The translations under genes were made by a program, and so were the position numbers. From Vibrio campbellii CAIM 519 = NBRC 15631 = ATCC 25920 (GTDB lineage Bacteria; Pseudomonadota; Gammaproteobacteria; Enterobacterales; Vibrionaceae), in NCBI RefSeq assembly GCF_002163755.1, contig NZ_CP015863.1:1612001-1676000 (forward strand): 64,000 nucleotides of DNA, read 5' to 3'. The notes beneath the pieces are model-generated. The model saw only the letters and a list, made by a program, of their open reading frames with translations. It did no database searches and was not told the origin of the DNA. Below are positions 34,743 to 44,467 of the stretch, one piece after another (position 1 is the stretch's first letter; every line of letters begins with the position of its first letter).

Positions 34743-35023
34743 GAAATACTCCAGAGCGGAACAATAGGTTGTAAAAGAAATTATTTGAAAAGATAGGGAG
34801 TGCTTGAGGACAAAAGATGTGATGAACTGATCTGATGGTTGATTTTAGTCACTATAAGGTGAAAAAATGCCTCGAAGGAACTCCGTGCAGATGATAAACA
34901 ATTGTATGCTCCGATGCCATACCTACAACATGTGGAATTTTGGTTAATTGGTAGACGATTGTAAAAATCAGCTGTGGACGTTTGTCTTGGCTATCAATTG
35001 CTTCTAACAAATAGGTAAAAAGA

Positions 35024-35635
35024 ATGTTTACAGGAATTGTTCAAGGTACGGCTAAAGTCGTTCATATCGACAAGAAAGATCGTTTTCAAACTCACGTTTT
35101 GGTGCTTGAAGGAGCATTAAATGAAGGGCTAGAAATTGGCGCATCTGTCGCGCACAACGGCTGTTGTCTCACTGTAACCAAAATCGAAGGGACTCAAATC
35201 AGCTTTGACCTAATGCAAGCGACGTTAGCGTTGACCAACCTCGGTGAGTTAGAGGAAGGCGACAGCGTGAATATTGAGCGCGCGGCTAAGTTTGGCGATG
35301 AAATTGGTGGTCATAGCATGTCGGGCCACATCAGTTTGATGGCTGAAATCTCGGAAGTGATTGATACACCGAACAACCGCACGATTTGGTTTACGCTACC
35401 GCAAGAATCCATGAAGTATGTACTCGCTAAAGGTTATATCGGCCTCGACGGATGTTCACTGACGATTGGTGAAGTGGAAGACAGCCGTTTCTCTGTTCAT
35501 TTAATTCCGGAAACACTAGAAAGAACACTATTTGGTCGTCGCCAAGCTGGAGAAAAGATCAATGTGGAATTCGATCCACAAACACAAGCGATTGTTGATA
35601 CGGTAGAGCGTGTATTGGCCGCGAAGCAGCTTTAG
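35024..35635 (+). CDS. ribE: Riboflavin synthase, alpha chain
   Basis: 203 residues with two lumazine-binding barrel domains: N-terminal [23 protein letters not shown] and [14 protein letters not shown]; second half [29 protein letters not shown] and [11 protein letters not shown]. It dismutates two 6,7-dimethyl-8-ribityllumazine molecules to riboflavin in the cytosol. The 281-nt gap before it (34743-35023) shows no FMN riboswitch that I can recognise. A terminator follows. Confidence 0.95.
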   Translation: MFTGIVQGTAKVVHIDKKDRFQTHVLVLEGALNEGLEIGASVAHNGCCLTVTKIEGTQISFDLMQATLALTNLGELEEGDSVNIERAAKFGDEIGGHSMSGHISLMAEISEVIDTPNNRTIWFTLPQESMKYVLAKGYIGLDGCSLTIGEVEDSRFSVHLIPETLERTLFGRRQAGEKINVEFDPQTQAIVDTVERVLAAKQL

Positions 35636-35692
35636 ATCTTCGAGCAATAGTTGACTTTGCTTAACCAGGTAAAAGTAACAGAGAAAAATAAC

Positions 35693-35719
35693 AAAGGAGC
35701 ACTTGAGGCTCCTTTTCTT
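35693..35719 (+). terminator. Intrinsic terminator after ribE
   Basis: AAAGGAGC, 7-base loop, GCTCCTTT followed by TTC. Confidence 0.75.
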
Positions 35720-35742
35720 GTTTCTATTGGGGGGATAAGTTG

Positions 35743-35937
35743 TTACTCGTAGTTGTCGTCGATGAACAATTCGACTTTCTGCTGCAACTCATCAACTTTC
35801 ATGTTGAGGTGAATCGCATGACAACAGGCCGGACAGTCATCATAGAACTCTTGGTTACCATTACTTGCATCGAGAGTGATGCCGATTGAGTGCCCGCAGT
35901 GGGGACATTTCACATGTCTTTCAGTGTAATTTTGCAT
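35743..35937 (-). CDS. CPxCG-type small zinc-ribbon protein
   Basis: 64 residues with two metal-binding cysteine pairs, KCPHCGHSIG and DDCPACCHAIHL, followed by a short acidic tail. This matches the small CPxCG cysteine-rich family common in gammaproteobacteria. Likely binds zinc; biological role not known. Single gene between ribE and the ketosamine-kinase-like gene. Confidence 0.85.
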   Translation of the reverse strand: MQNYTERHVKCPHCGHSIGITLDASNGNQEFYDDCPACCHAIHLNMKVDELQQKVELFIDDNYE

Positions 35938-36100
35938 ACAAAAACTCCTAGTATTGCAGGGCTTTTAATACTTTGTTGTAGAGAAAATACAGCCCTTAGT
36001 TACTCGCTTGTCTCTTAGAGTTAGAGATACAACGTAAGCCGAGTTACTTTGAATATTAGGTGCTCTTGTTACTAATTGAGTCGAAATAAGTGCAAAAGTT

Positions 36101-36130
36101 GACCCCAAACCCAACGTTGGGCTTGGGGTC
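36101..36130. repeat. 30-bp near-perfect palindrome in an intergenic gap
   Basis: GACCCCAAACCCAAC and GTTGGGCTTGGGGTC pair along 15 bp per arm with one mismatched pair and no loop. It sits 60 nt beyond the stop of the fructosamine-kinase-like gene. Without a T-run it is a weak terminator candidate; it could be a protein-binding palindrome or a dispersed repeat. Confidence 0.6.
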
Positions 36131-36188
36131 ATTATCTTGGGTGATGTGCGTCGAAATTTTTCACTCAGTAATGATCTTTCCCTTCCAA

Positions 36189-37055
36189 TCAATAAGAAAT
36201 TATCTTCTTAATTATCGATTGTGCTTGCTCGAGGTAATGTCCTCCAAACAAGTTACAATAGTTGAGAACATGGTACAGATTATAAATATCTTTCCGTTGT
36301 TCATATCCAGCTGGAAGTGGTGCAACTGATTCATATCCTTGAAAAAAATCAGGTTGGAACCCCCCAAATAACTCAGTCATGGCGAGGTCGCATTCACGGT
36401 CCCCCCAGTAACAGGATGGGTCATAACAGATAGGGCCGGCAGGTGTTAGCGCCACATTCCCGTTCCATAGGTCACCATGCAATAGAGAAGGTTGCGGTGC
36501 GTGATGAGATAAAAGCTGTTTCACGACGTCAATAAAGTCATCGATATCGACCAGAGAAACGCCTTTTTCTTTCAGCAATTGAAGCTGCCAGCCTATACGT
36601 TGTTCAGCAAAGAAAACACACCATTTTTTATGCCACTGGTTAGGCTGCAGCGTCGAACCAACATAATTGTCGGTATCGAAACCAAATTCTTTCTGTTCTC
36701 CCCATAAATGGAGACGAGCTAATTGTTCGCCAAATTTAAAGCTGTTATCGGCATCTTCAAGCGGTTTGGTTGGCAGGTAGTTGAGGATAATAAAGGAGTG
36801 CGTCTTGGTTTTACCGACCAAAACAACCTCTGGGACGAATAGAGTAGAGGTCTCACGCAATAAGTGCAGGCTTTCCGCCTCGACTTCGAAGTTGGCCAAG
36901 AAATCCCGATCGTTGAGTTTGACGAAATAGCGCTGCTCTCCGTCATTGATCATATAGCTTTCACTTATGTCCCCACCCGAGAGTTTTACCTTCTCAGTTA
37001 TTTGATATTCGAACATCAAGGTATCAGAAAGCTGCTGCGATATTGCTTGCCACAT
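36189..37055 (-). CDS. Fructosamine/ketosamine-3-kinase family protein
   Basis: 288 residues of the aminoglycoside-phosphotransferase-like fold: N-lobe KLSGGDISESYMINDGEQRYFVKLN (nucleotide-binding Lys in FVKLN) and acidic AESLHLLRET, C-lobe catalytic loop LLHGDLWNGNVA and metal-binding CYDPSCYWGDRECDLAM. These kinases phosphorylate protein-bound ketoamines (glycation products) at O-3, allowing repair, and are close to E. coli YniA. Full family length. Stands alone. Confidence 0.88.
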   Translation of the reverse strand: MWQAISQQLSDTLMFEYQITEKVKLSGGDISESYMINDGEQRYFVKLNDRDFLANFEVEAESLHLLRETSTLFVPEVVLVGKTKTHSFIILNYLPTKPLEDADNSFKFGEQLARLHLWGEQKEFGFDTDNYVGSTLQPNQWHKKWCVFFAEQRIGWQLQLLKEKGVSLVDIDDFIDVVKQLLSHHAPQPSLLHGDLWNGNVALTPAGPICYDPSCYWGDRECDLAMTELFGGFQPDFFQGYESVAPLPAGYEQRKDIYNLYHVLNYCNLFGGHYLEQAQSIIKKIISY

Positions 37056-37279
37056 ACAAAACCCCGCTTATCTATTTGACCAACAATAGTTTAGGATAAA
37101 CGGCGGAACATTGACGCGGGGTGAAGCAAACTTCGACAATAATTTTTCCGCCTATAGTGAAAAATGTTTATAAGTGTGAATCACGTCGACTATAACCCTA
37201 TGATTTATCGGCCTAACATATGGAGCTATAACAGCACAGCTAGTATTATAATTTTTTTGACTTTAGTTCCATTGGTGGC

Positions 37280-38248
37280 ATGAAAATACTAATTTGTGAT
37301 GATTCTGCAGTCGCACGAAAGTTGATTACCCGCTCCATCGTACAAGATACATCATTACACCTACTTGAGGCCCAAGACGGCCATGAGGCTTTGAAAATCC
37401 TAGCGGAACAAAATATTGACGTTTTGTTCCTCGATTTGACTATGCCTGTCATGGATGGGTTCGAAGTACTAGAGTCGTTACCCGTCAGTCAATACCCAAC
37501 CAAGATTGTTATTATTTCGGGTGATGTCCAAAACGAAGCCAAGCAACGATGCTTAGAGCTTGGTGCAATGGATTTTATCGCCAAGCCGCTGGCTGAAGAA
37601 GAGATCATTCCTCTCTACGAAAAGCTGGGGTTACATTATGCCTTCAGTGCCCACACTAATGCAGAACCCTCACCTGTTGCTGAGGTCTCTCCCTTATCGA
37701 AGTTTCGCGAAGTCGCGAATATCGCTTTGGGTAAAGGTGCCGCGATCATGGCTGACCACTTACGAGAATTCATTCAGCTTCCTGTTCCTCATGTAGGCCC
37801 TTTGTCTTATGGTGAACTCCATATGACGCTGGTGGACGTTATTGGAAGAGATGGCTCAGTGGCGGTTGCGCAGCGCTTTGTAGGCGGTGGTATTCATGGT
37901 GAAGCGCTGGTCTGCTTACGTGGTAAAAACATTAACCAAATTGGTGAGCGCCTTGGGTATCTGTTGGAATTCACGCCACATAATGAAATCATTCTAAACG
38001 TATCGAACCTACTGGTTTCATCATTCTTAACTTCTTTGGGAAACCAGCTAGATAAACAGTTTTCCCTGCGCCAGCCTGGCATTGTTGAAACCATCACACC
38101 TTACTGTGAAGAAAAAGAAGAATCTGGCGAACTCTTTACCATTGAATACACCTATATGGCAGAATCACTCGACTTTGAGTGTGAAGTTCTGTTCCTGATA
38201 GATAAATCATCCGTAGACATCATCTATGAAATTATGGAGCTAATCTAA
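37280..38248 (+). CDS. Response regulator with CheC/CheX-type output domain
   Basis: 322 residues: receiver 1-120 (ILICDDSAVARKLITRSI, phospho-acceptor Asp52 in FLDLTMPVMDGFE, Lys in IAKPL) followed, after a short linker, by a CheC/CheX-like domain (about 145-320: EVANIALGKGAAIMADHL, NVSNLLVSSFLTSLGNQL). Those domains can act as phosphatases of CheY-like proteins, but the canonical E-x3-N motifs are only partly visible, so activity is uncertain. The stop codon overlaps the start of the next gene (TAATG), tying it to a diguanylate cyclase. Confidence 0.85.
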   Translation: MKILICDDSAVARKLITRSIVQDTSLHLLEAQDGHEALKILAEQNIDVLFLDLTMPVMDGFEVLESLPVSQYPTKIVIISGDVQNEAKQRCLELGAMDFIAKPLAEEEIIPLYEKLGLHYAFSAHTNAEPSPVAEVSPLSKFREVANIALGKGAAIMADHLREFIQLPVPHVGPLSYGELHMTLVDVIGRDGSVAVAQRFVGGGIHGEALVCLRGKNINQIGERLGYLLEFTPHNEIILNVSNLLVSSFLTSLGNQLDKQFSLRQPGIVETITPYCEEKEESGELFTIEYTYMAESLDFECEVLFLIDKSSVDIIYEIMELI

Positions 38249-39210
38249 TGTCCGAAATTACGCTGGACATAGCAGACTTTCACTGGGTCACTCAAATACT
38301 GGATACCATGGACTCTGGGCTTATTGTTCTCGATCAAGACTATAAAGTCTGTGTTTGGAACAGCTTTATGCAGTCGTATAGTGGTATTTTGTCCCAGAAT
38401 ATTCTTGGTGAGTGCTTGTTCGATCACTTTGAAGAGCTGCCCAGAACGTGGCTAGAAACTAAGCTTAAGACATCTGCAGATTTAGAAACGCGTTCATTCT
38501 CTAGTTGGGAAAACCGCCCATACCTTTTTAAGTTCAACAACTTCTCTCCGGTTTCCAACAGCAGTAACTTGATGTTCCAAGATATTGTGATCACACCGCT
38601 GCGCTCGTTGTCAGGTGATGTTAGCCACATTGCCATTCAGATTAACGACGTTTCCGAAACGGCGCGTAACCGTATTCATTTGCGAGAGACTAACCAACAC
38701 CTGTCGGAAATCAGTCGTAAAGACGGCCTTACTGGATTGTTTAACCGAGCGTACTGGGAGCAGTCATTGAAAGAAGAGTTTGCCCAACTCAAAGTCATCG
38801 AAGAGTCGAGTTCTCTGGTTATTTTCGATATCGACCACTTTAAGAAGGTCAACGATACCTACGGACATCACACGGGAGATGAGGTGATTCGTCGTACATC
38901 TAGCCTATTGCGTAAAACAGCACGCAGCAGTGATATTTGTGGTCGCTTCGGAGGGGAAGAGTTTACGGTATTGCTGCCGCACACCAATCAAGAACAAGCC
39001 AACTACTTTGCTGAACGATTACGAAAGCGAATTGAGCAAGAAATCGTGAAAGTTGAAGAGTTTTTGATTAACTACACGATAAGTATCGGCGTTTGCGAGT
39101 ATAAATCGTATTTTGAGAGTCATACACAATGGCTAAAGAGTGCCGATGCAGCGTTATATCGCGCTAAAGAAAGTGGACGAAATCAAACCTGCAATCATGA
39201 GGATGCTTAA
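38248..39210 (+). CDS. PAS-GGDEF diguanylate cyclase
   Basis: 320 residues, cytosolic: an N-terminal PAS domain (LDTMDSGLIVLDQDYKVCVWN, about 15-130), a linker helix, and a GGDEF domain (155-315) with IFDIDHFKKVNDTYGH, signature GGEEF at 235-239 and an intact inhibitory site RSSD at 226-229. It should make c-di-GMP under product inhibition. Coupled to the CheX-type response regulator by a TAATG overlap, so the receiver protein probably controls, or is controlled with, this cyclase. Confidence 0.92.
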   Translation: MSEITLDIADFHWVTQILDTMDSGLIVLDQDYKVCVWNSFMQSYSGILSQNILGECLFDHFEELPRTWLETKLKTSADLETRSFSSWENRPYLFKFNNFSPVSNSSNLMFQDIVITPLRSLSGDVSHIAIQINDVSETARNRIHLRETNQHLSEISRKDGLTGLFNRAYWEQSLKEEFAQLKVIEESSSLVIFDIDHFKKVNDTYGHHTGDEVIRRTSSLLRKTARSSDICGRFGGEEFTVLLPHTNQEQANYFAERLRKRIEQEIVKVEEFLINYTISIGVCEYKSYFESHTQWLKSADAALYRAKESGRNQTCNHEDA

Positions 39211-39350
39211 CCTAATTGGATAAAAACCATGCAGTTAGTGCATCAATGCTTATTAATATGAAATAAGTTAATGAAATTTTCTCGGCATGTCTTACTATTG
39301 AAACTAATTCGCTTTCAGCTTCGAAGGCTTGCACAAAACGGAGAAAAACA

Positions 39351-39695
39351 GTGGTTGTAGAAACCGATGGATATCTCGCTCTAATCGAGCACTTGTCACT
39401 CAACTTAGACATTTTCACGTCTGAGATTGGTGACACAGGATCAGAAAGCATTGAAGATGTCGTAACGGACATGGTTGCGTCGAACATCATGGCGATATTC
39501 GAACAAAACCCAGAATTGCATTCAAGTGTGCGCTTTAAGTTACTAAAAGAAGCTGATGCGGTAGTGGAAGATTTGGGTGAAGTGCTTGCGGGTGTATGGA
39601 CGAAGAAAGCGACCAATGAACAGATCGCTTTCCTAGATGAGTACATTGCGTTGGTGAAAAACTTATTTGATACCGCTGTCGCGACTTACGACTGA
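39351..39695 (+). CDS. DUF3802-like protein
   Basis: 114 residues, acidic and all-helical (SIEDVVTDMVASNIMAIFEQ, LKEADAVVEDLGEVLAGVW), resembling a Vibrio/Shewanella family I recall as DUF3802. Starts with GTG, preceded by CGGAG. No signal peptide or metal motif; function unknown. Convergent with the NlpC/P60 gene. Confidence 0.72.
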   Translation: MVVETDGYLALIEHLSLNLDIFTSEIGDTGSESIEDVVTDMVASNIMAIFEQNPELHSSVRFKLLKEADAVVEDLGEVLAGVWTKKATNEQIAFLDEYIALVKNLFDTAVATYD

Positions 39696-39729
39696 TTTTA
39701 ATCTTTCGTCATTTCAATCTAAAGGAGAG

Positions 39730-40218
39730 TTACATGGTAACTCTTCTTACTTGCCAAAATTTCGACGCCCAGTAAGGGTTATCGATTCTAGAAATGATCA
39801 CGCCTTTTGATGTAGAAGCGTGCATAAACTGTTTATTCCCCAGATAGATACCTACGTGGTAGGTGCTTCTTCTCGTTTTAAAAAATACCAAGTCACCTTG
39901 TTGCGCGTCTGACCAACTCATTTCAACGCCTTGCTTAGATTGTTGGCGTGTCGTTCGAGGTAGCGACATTTGGTATGCTTCAATAAATGCTTTTTGCACG
40001 AATGCAGAGCAGTCAATGCCGGACTTTTTCGTTCCACCTAATCGATAAGGTGTACCTTCCCATTCATCATAAAAGTCGAACAAACTTTGATTATCTGAGA
40101 GGAGCTGAGTTACAGGGAGGGAGTGCCCTACTTGCGTTTCTGGATCTGGGCCAGATGAACAAGCACTAAGTAGCACACTGATTATCAAAGGAAAATAAAT
40201 ACGACGCACATCACCCAT
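39730..40218 (-). CDS. NlpC/P60-family lipoprotein (cell-wall endopeptidase)
   Basis: 162 residues: lipoprotein signal with lipobox LLSAC (Cys20), then an NlpC/P60 domain from about 45 (FYDEWEGTPYRLGGTKKSGIDCSAFVQ). The catalytic Cys70 in DCSAF, His121 in YHVGIYL and His133 in FMHAST form the expected triad. Such outer-membrane lipoproteins (Spr/MepS type) cut D-Glu-mDAP or DD-crosslinks in peptidoglycan during growth. Confidence 0.92.
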   Translation of the reverse strand: MGDVRRIYFPLIISVLLSACSSGPDPETQVGHSLPVTQLLSDNQSLFDFYDEWEGTPYRLGGTKKSGIDCSAFVQKAFIEAYQMSLPRTTRQQSKQGVEMSWSDAQQGDLVFFKTRRSTYHVGIYLGNKQFMHASTSKGVIISRIDNPYWASKFWQVRRVTM

Positions 40219-40358
40219 CTGTCATCCCTACGACTTAAAACTGAAATATTAATGTCATAACCAATACCTAATATGGGCAGCAAATCACGTTATTGTCTCA
40301 CTTATGTGACGAACAAACGGAAAGTTGATTCAAACCCGAGAAAGAACATAAATTAATT

Positions 40359-42377
40359 ATGACGACGCGCAAACGTTTACGCTTTTCTTTTTCACTGATT
40401 CAGACTATCAGTGCAACATTTTTAACTATCATCGCACTTGTTATAGCCCTTTCTACCGCAAGTTTCAAAGGAATGGAGCAGGTTGGGGAACAATTTGAAG
40501 AGTTGTCTCAAAAAGCGTTACCCATGGCAATGGCAAATGCGACACTCACTCGCAATGTGCTAGAACAGGTCAAGTTACTTAACTATGGGATGCAAATTAC
40601 GGATCCCACTGAGCTACCTCTTACTATTTCACAAATTGAGGCGCTAGCAAAGCAGAGTGATGGGCTAATCGAGCAAACATCCACTGTGGCTGAACATCTC
40701 TCAAGTATGCTGAGAGAAAACGTTGCAGAGTTGCATCAAGTCACCAATTCGATCTTATCGAAACAGTCTGCGGTGATTCAGATGCAAAGCGATATTAACG
40801 CCGCAGTGGGTGGCTTTCGCTATGGCTTGAGCTCTATCGGGCCGGAGATGAACCGAATTAGTTCGTTCCTCAGTGAGGATAACCCTGAGTCTAGCGACGC
40901 AGCGAACCGCTTTATCGCCTCTGCAAGCTCAATGGAGAGTACTTTCTTGCTTATGATGATGCACACCGAGCTAGAGAAAGCAGAGCAAGAATACAGAGAG
41001 ATGCGAAACCGTATCGCTGGTATTAACCTCGCTTATGATGACTTCAAAGAATGGCATCCTGAAGTGACCGAGTTTGCCAGCCTAACTGCACCTTATGAGA
41101 TGGTACAGGCTGGCTTCAAAGATGACGGGGTTTTGCGTTTGATTTTGGCGAAACTTGAACTGAGCGAACAGCAAAAGGTCGAGTTTCAACGTGCCTCTCA
41201 ACTTTCAAACGAAACTATGTATTTGCTCGACCAAGTATCTGATGTCGCGTCTGATCTTATTGATGATCGTAAGTCCATAGTTCACAGTACAATTCAAAAC
41301 ACGAGTTTGACGTCAGTTATATCCGCTGGTGTTATCTCTCTAGTGGTCTTAGTGACGTGGTTTGGTCTAAGAACCTGGATCAACCGGGGCCTCAAGAATA
41401 TCCTGAGCCGTTTGTCGGCACTGACAGAGCATGATTTCCGAGGTAAAGCGCAAGAGGTTGGACCGTTTGAGTTAAAAGAAGTCGCGCGCAAACTGAACCA
41501 AGTTATCGACTCAACGCATGATTCTATTTCTACCGTTACGCGTAACTGTGAAACCTTGTACCAAACCGCTGAGATAAGCCACGATGCGGCCGAACAAACA
41601 AATCAAAGCTTAACGGTGCAGAATGAAGCGCTGGCGAGCATGGTGACGACCATTACTCAGTTAGAAGCATCGATTAGAGAGATCGCGACGGTGACGAATG
41701 CCTCTTCCGAAGATTCGCATTTAGCGACGGAACACACAGTGACAGGCGTTGCTGTGGTAGAGCAAAACCGTCAGCGTTTGGAATCACTAGAAAACTCACT
41801 CAACATCAATGAACACTCCATGATTGAACTCGACCAACGAGTAAAACAGATTCGTGAGATGGTTGATATGATCAGTGGCATTGCCGATAACACCAACTTA
41901 CTTGCTTTGAATGCGGCGATTGAAGCGGCGCGTGCAGGGGAACAAGGGCGAGGTTTTGCAGTCGTTGCCGATGAGGTTCGTAAGTTAGCCAGTGATACTT
42001 CGCAGCAGACCACCAATATTCGTGAAATGATGAATGAGTTAATCGCTGCGGCTGAGCGCTCACGTGAAGCGGTAAATGACTCACGTGAGGAAATGTCTTA
42101 CGCATTACAGTCGAGTGATGAAGTGAAATCGGCATTCACAGACATTAACGAAGCGGTTCAGCATATCCAGCAGCGTGTCGACCAGATCTCTGTTGCGACA
42201 GAAGAGCAAGAGCGAGCAACGGCGGATGTGTCGCAAGCCATTACCCATATTTCTGACCAAGGTGTACATACCAAACTTCAATTAGAATCCATGGTCGAAA
42301 GCTCAGAGCAAGTCGCAGACATCGCGGGGCACCAACAAGCGATGCTGCATAAATACGAACTGCATCAAGTGAGTTGA
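40359..42377 (+). CDS. Methyl-accepting chemotaxis protein
   Basis: 672 residues: membrane segment near 14-34 ([20 protein letters not shown]), a helical periplasmic sensor of about 285 residues, second membrane segment near 318-338 ([17 protein letters not shown]), HAMP about 340-395, and a signalling hairpin with the invariant tip [45 protein letters not shown] sequence (about 505-545). The sensor length and helical character suggest a four-helix or double-bundle ligand domain. It links a small-molecule signal to the CheA/CheW array. Single gene with its own terminator. Confidence 0.93.
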   Translation: MTTRKRLRFSFSLIQTISATFLTIIALVIALSTASFKGMEQVGEQFEELSQKALPMAMANATLTRNVLEQVKLLNYGMQITDPTELPLTISQIEALAKQSDGLIEQTSTVAEHLSSMLRENVAELHQVTNSILSKQSAVIQMQSDINAAVGGFRYGLSSIGPEMNRISSFLSEDNPESSDAANRFIASASSMESTFLLMMMHTELEKAEQEYREMRNRIAGINLAYDDFKEWHPEVTEFASLTAPYEMVQAGFKDDGVLRLILAKLELSEQQKVEFQRASQLSNETMYLLDQVSDVASDLIDDRKSIVHSTIQNTSLTSVISAGVISLVVLVTWFGLRTWINRGLKNILSRLSALTEHDFRGKAQEVGPFELKEVARKLNQVIDSTHDSISTVTRNCETLYQTAEISHDAAEQTNQSLTVQNEALASMVTTITQLEASIREIATVTNASSEDSHLATEHTVTGVAVVEQNRQRLESLENSLNINEHSMIELDQRVKQIREMVDMISGIADNTNLLALNAAIEAARAGEQGRGFAVVADEVRKLASDTSQQTTNIREMMNELIAAAERSREAVNDSREEMSYALQSSDEVKSAFTDINEAVQHIQQRVDQISVATEEQERATADVSQAITHISDQGVHTKLQLESMVESSEQVADIAGHQQAMLHKYELHQVS

Positions 42378-42418
42378 GCCGGCATTAGGCAAGACCAAAC
42401 AAACTTCCAATACAACCT

Positions 42419-42456
42419 AAGGCAGGGCGACGTTCGCTCTGCCTTTTATTTTTTTG
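42419..42456 (+). terminator. Intrinsic terminator after the chemoreceptor
   Basis: AAGGCAGGGCG, short loop, CGCTCTGCCTT (one mismatched pair) followed by a T-rich tract. Confidence 0.88.
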
Positions 42457-42584
42457 ATTCCAAGAGTGACCCAAATCGCAAATTGATTAACGGCACAAGA
42501 GAAATGTGCCATCGGCATTTGTTAATTCTTTGTTATCGCTTCAAGGTTGTTAGAATGTTCCGCTAAATCAAGGGAGTGAGATGA

Positions 42585-42998
42585 ATGCCGAAGCGAGCAA
42601 GTTTGATATTAATAAACGAGCACCGAGAAGTTTTATTGATTGAACGAGTGAAGGGCGATAGACACTATTGGGTGTTTCCTGGCGGTAGTGCAGAGGATGG
42701 AGAAGTTCTTTCTGAAGCGGCGAAACGCGAGGCACTGGAGGAGACCTCTATTGAACTAACATCGCTCACTCCTGTGTTTCAGATTCAAAATCAGGGCCGA
42801 AAGGATCATTATTTCTTATCACATATCGGCACAGCCACCCCTACGCTAGGTAATGGCCCCGAACAACAAAGGCAATCGGCTTCCAATCAATATATTTTGA
42901 GATGGGTGAATTTTACTGAGCTAGCCGTGCTTCCTCTCTTTCCAGTCGAAGCAAAACAAATATGCCTTCAGAACGAGGAGGTATTCTTTGGTCGATAA
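42585..42998 (+). CDS. NUDIX hydrolase (first of two)
   Basis: 137 residues with a NUDIX box: GGSAEDGEVLSEAAKREALEETSIEL (G-x5-E-x7-REUxEExGU pattern, with Ser at the last Gly position). N-terminal RASLILINEHREVLLIERVKGDRHYWVFPGG is typical of MutT-like pyrophosphohydrolases acting on nucleoside diphosphate derivatives. Substrate unknown. Its last 11 nt overlap the next NUDIX gene. Confidence 0.87.
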   Translation: MPKRASLILINEHREVLLIERVKGDRHYWVFPGGSAEDGEVLSEAAKREALEETSIELTSLTPVFQIQNQGRKDHYFLSHIGTATPTLGNGPEQQRQSASNQYILRWVNFTELAVLPLFPVEAKQICLQNEEVFFGR

Positions 42999-43404
42999 AG
43001 CGTGTCCTCTGGTGTTACGAAAACAAAACCGCGAGATTCTTCTTTTCAAACATCCTCTTGCGGGCGTTCAGTTGGTGAAAGGCACTGTTGAACCCTTCGA
43101 TTGCGACTTCTTCAGTGCGGCAAAAAGAGAATTGGCAGAAGAGTCGGGCATCGAATTGGTCAATCACACAACCTACTTAGGGGCTTGGGAGAGTGGATTT
43201 CAGGAGCAACGTTGGCATTTCGTTTTGTGTGAATGTGAAGCGTTGCCGGAACATTGGGTCTTCCACACTCAAGATGATGGTGGACATGATTTCGAATTCT
43301 TTTGGCATGAAGTTGCGAAAGACATCTCCTCCCATGCGCACCCTGTCTTTCAGCGTGCTTTAGAGCAGGTTCGTGAGTTTATCCGCATTAGGGCAATTAA
43401 ATGA
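42988..43404 (+). CDS. NUDIX hydrolase (second of two)
   Basis: 138 residues with a NUDIX motif GTVEPFDCDFFSAAKRELAEESGIEL: the RELAEESGI core and the leading G are intact but the spacing Glu-rich part is altered (EPFDCDF). The start is TTG, preceded by AGGAGG inside the first gene. A partner or diverged paralogue of the upstream enzyme. The stop overlaps the following ATG (ATGA). Confidence 0.83.
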   Translation: MVDKACPLVLRKQNREILLFKHPLAGVQLVKGTVEPFDCDFFSAAKRELAEESGIELVNHTTYLGAWESGFQEQRWHFVLCECEALPEHWVFHTQDDGGHDFEFFWHEVAKDISSHAHPVFQRALEQVREFIRIRAIK

Positions 43405-43871
43405 AAGTTGAAATTGGTAATCACACGAATGCAGAGTTGCTTCAAGAACTCAAAGAACAACGCGTTCAATTCAATGCGTTTGCCTTGCAGCTATTTGAAG
43501 ACCAAATGATACAAACCAAACAACGTGGCCAGACATTGTCTGTATTGGTAATAACGCCTTCGGATTTGGGGGCAACTTTTGGCGCAACGCTGGCTGAGCT
43601 TCTTGATCATGCAGCTCTGAGAGATCTAGAGCCTTGTCCGCTCGCGGTCGCACCATACTTGTTACTTCAAGATATTTTGCTCACAAAAGATGAATACGTA
43701 ACGCTCGCTTCTTTGTCTATAGCTAAAGAGAAGACCTATCCTAGAGGTTTGTATCTGCGTAAGCGGGATGATGGTTTGTGGCTAAGAGGCTACCGATGTG
43801 ATGATGATTTTATTTTTCCGCCTTCAATGAAGTTTGTGTTCATTGACTTAAAAGCACCACAAGAGGGATAA
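43401..43871 (+). CDS. Hypothetical protein in the NUDIX operon
   Basis: 156 residues, soluble, no signal or membrane segment. Visible features are an N-terminal amphipathic stretch (TNAELLQELKEQRVQFNAFALQLFEDQMIQTKQRG) and a C-terminal beta-rich part (YPRGLYLRKRDDGLWLRGYRCDDDFIFPPSMKFVFIDLKA). The middle reads VITPSDLGATFGATLAELL. No family recognised. ATGA overlap with the second NUDIX gene indicates coupled translation and so a joint role. Confidence 0.75.
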   Translation: MKVEIGNHTNAELLQELKEQRVQFNAFALQLFEDQMIQTKQRGQTLSVLVITPSDLGATFGATLAELLDHAALRDLEPCPLAVAPYLLLQDILLTKDEYVTLASLSIAKEKTYPRGLYLRKRDDGLWLRGYRCDDDFIFPPSMKFVFIDLKAPQEG

Positions 43872-43873
43872 CT

Positions 43874-44416
43874 TTGACCTACGTTTACCATCGCGTACCA
43901 AGCAATTTGACGGGAGACCGATTGAAACCTCTTAACTGCTTGAAAGCGTCACATCCAAACTTGTATCAACAACATGTTCAGAAATACGAGTATCGCCCGC
44001 AAGCTCTACAGCGTCGTATTCATGGGTTGGATTGCTATTGGAACGACGTGCTTCACTTTACGCCGATTCATCCGGGCAAGGTACTAGAGGGATTGAGAAA
44101 GTGTGGCCTTGAGACGACAACGCTAGGTCGTTGGTTTCGATTTGATGTGAGAGAACTCGGCTTTGATCAAACCAATACCGTGATTTTCTGGTCGCCCAAT
44201 CAAGAATTTGGTGATTGGAAAGAATCAAAAGAGGATTTTATGCCTTACAGAGAGACCGAACTTTCACAACTCAGCGAACTTCCGAGCAAAACGCTGTGCT
44301 TTTATCAGGAGCGAATCGATAAGGAAAAAGTGCCATTGTTATTCTTTCGTACCCCTCACGTACTGTTTAAAGGCACTCTCGCTCTCAAAAATGGCGTCGA
44401 AATTACAATTATTTAG
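43874..44416 (+). CDS. Hypothetical protein in the NUDIX operon
   Basis: 180 residues, soluble. It opens with TTG two nt after the previous stop, with GAGGG upstream. The sequence (YVYHRVPSNLTGDRLKPLNCLKASHPNLYQQH, YEYRPQALQRRIHGLDCYWNDVLHFTPIHP, then WFRFDVRELGFD) has many conserved-looking Trp/Tyr/His residues but no family I can name. It ends the operon of two NUDIX enzymes plus two unknown proteins. Confidence 0.75.
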   Translation: MTYVYHRVPSNLTGDRLKPLNCLKASHPNLYQQHVQKYEYRPQALQRRIHGLDCYWNDVLHFTPIHPGKVLEGLRKCGLETTTLGRWFRFDVRELGFDQTNTVIFWSPNQEFGDWKESKEDFMPYRETELSQLSELPSKTLCFYQERIDKEKVPLLFFRTPHVLFKGTLALKNGVEITII

Positions 44417-44467
44417 CTGATTTCTATATGCTTTGCGCATTCATTCAGATAAGGAAAGGAAACGATA

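Noticed and set aside
34743..35023. Possible FMN riboswitch before ribE
   Set aside because: None of the conserved RFN-element blocks could be recognised.
35965..36192. 75-codon minus-strand frame before the fructosamine-kinase-like gene
   Set aside because: It runs through the 30-bp palindrome, has no ribosome site and a composition unlike neighbouring proteins; treated as chance.
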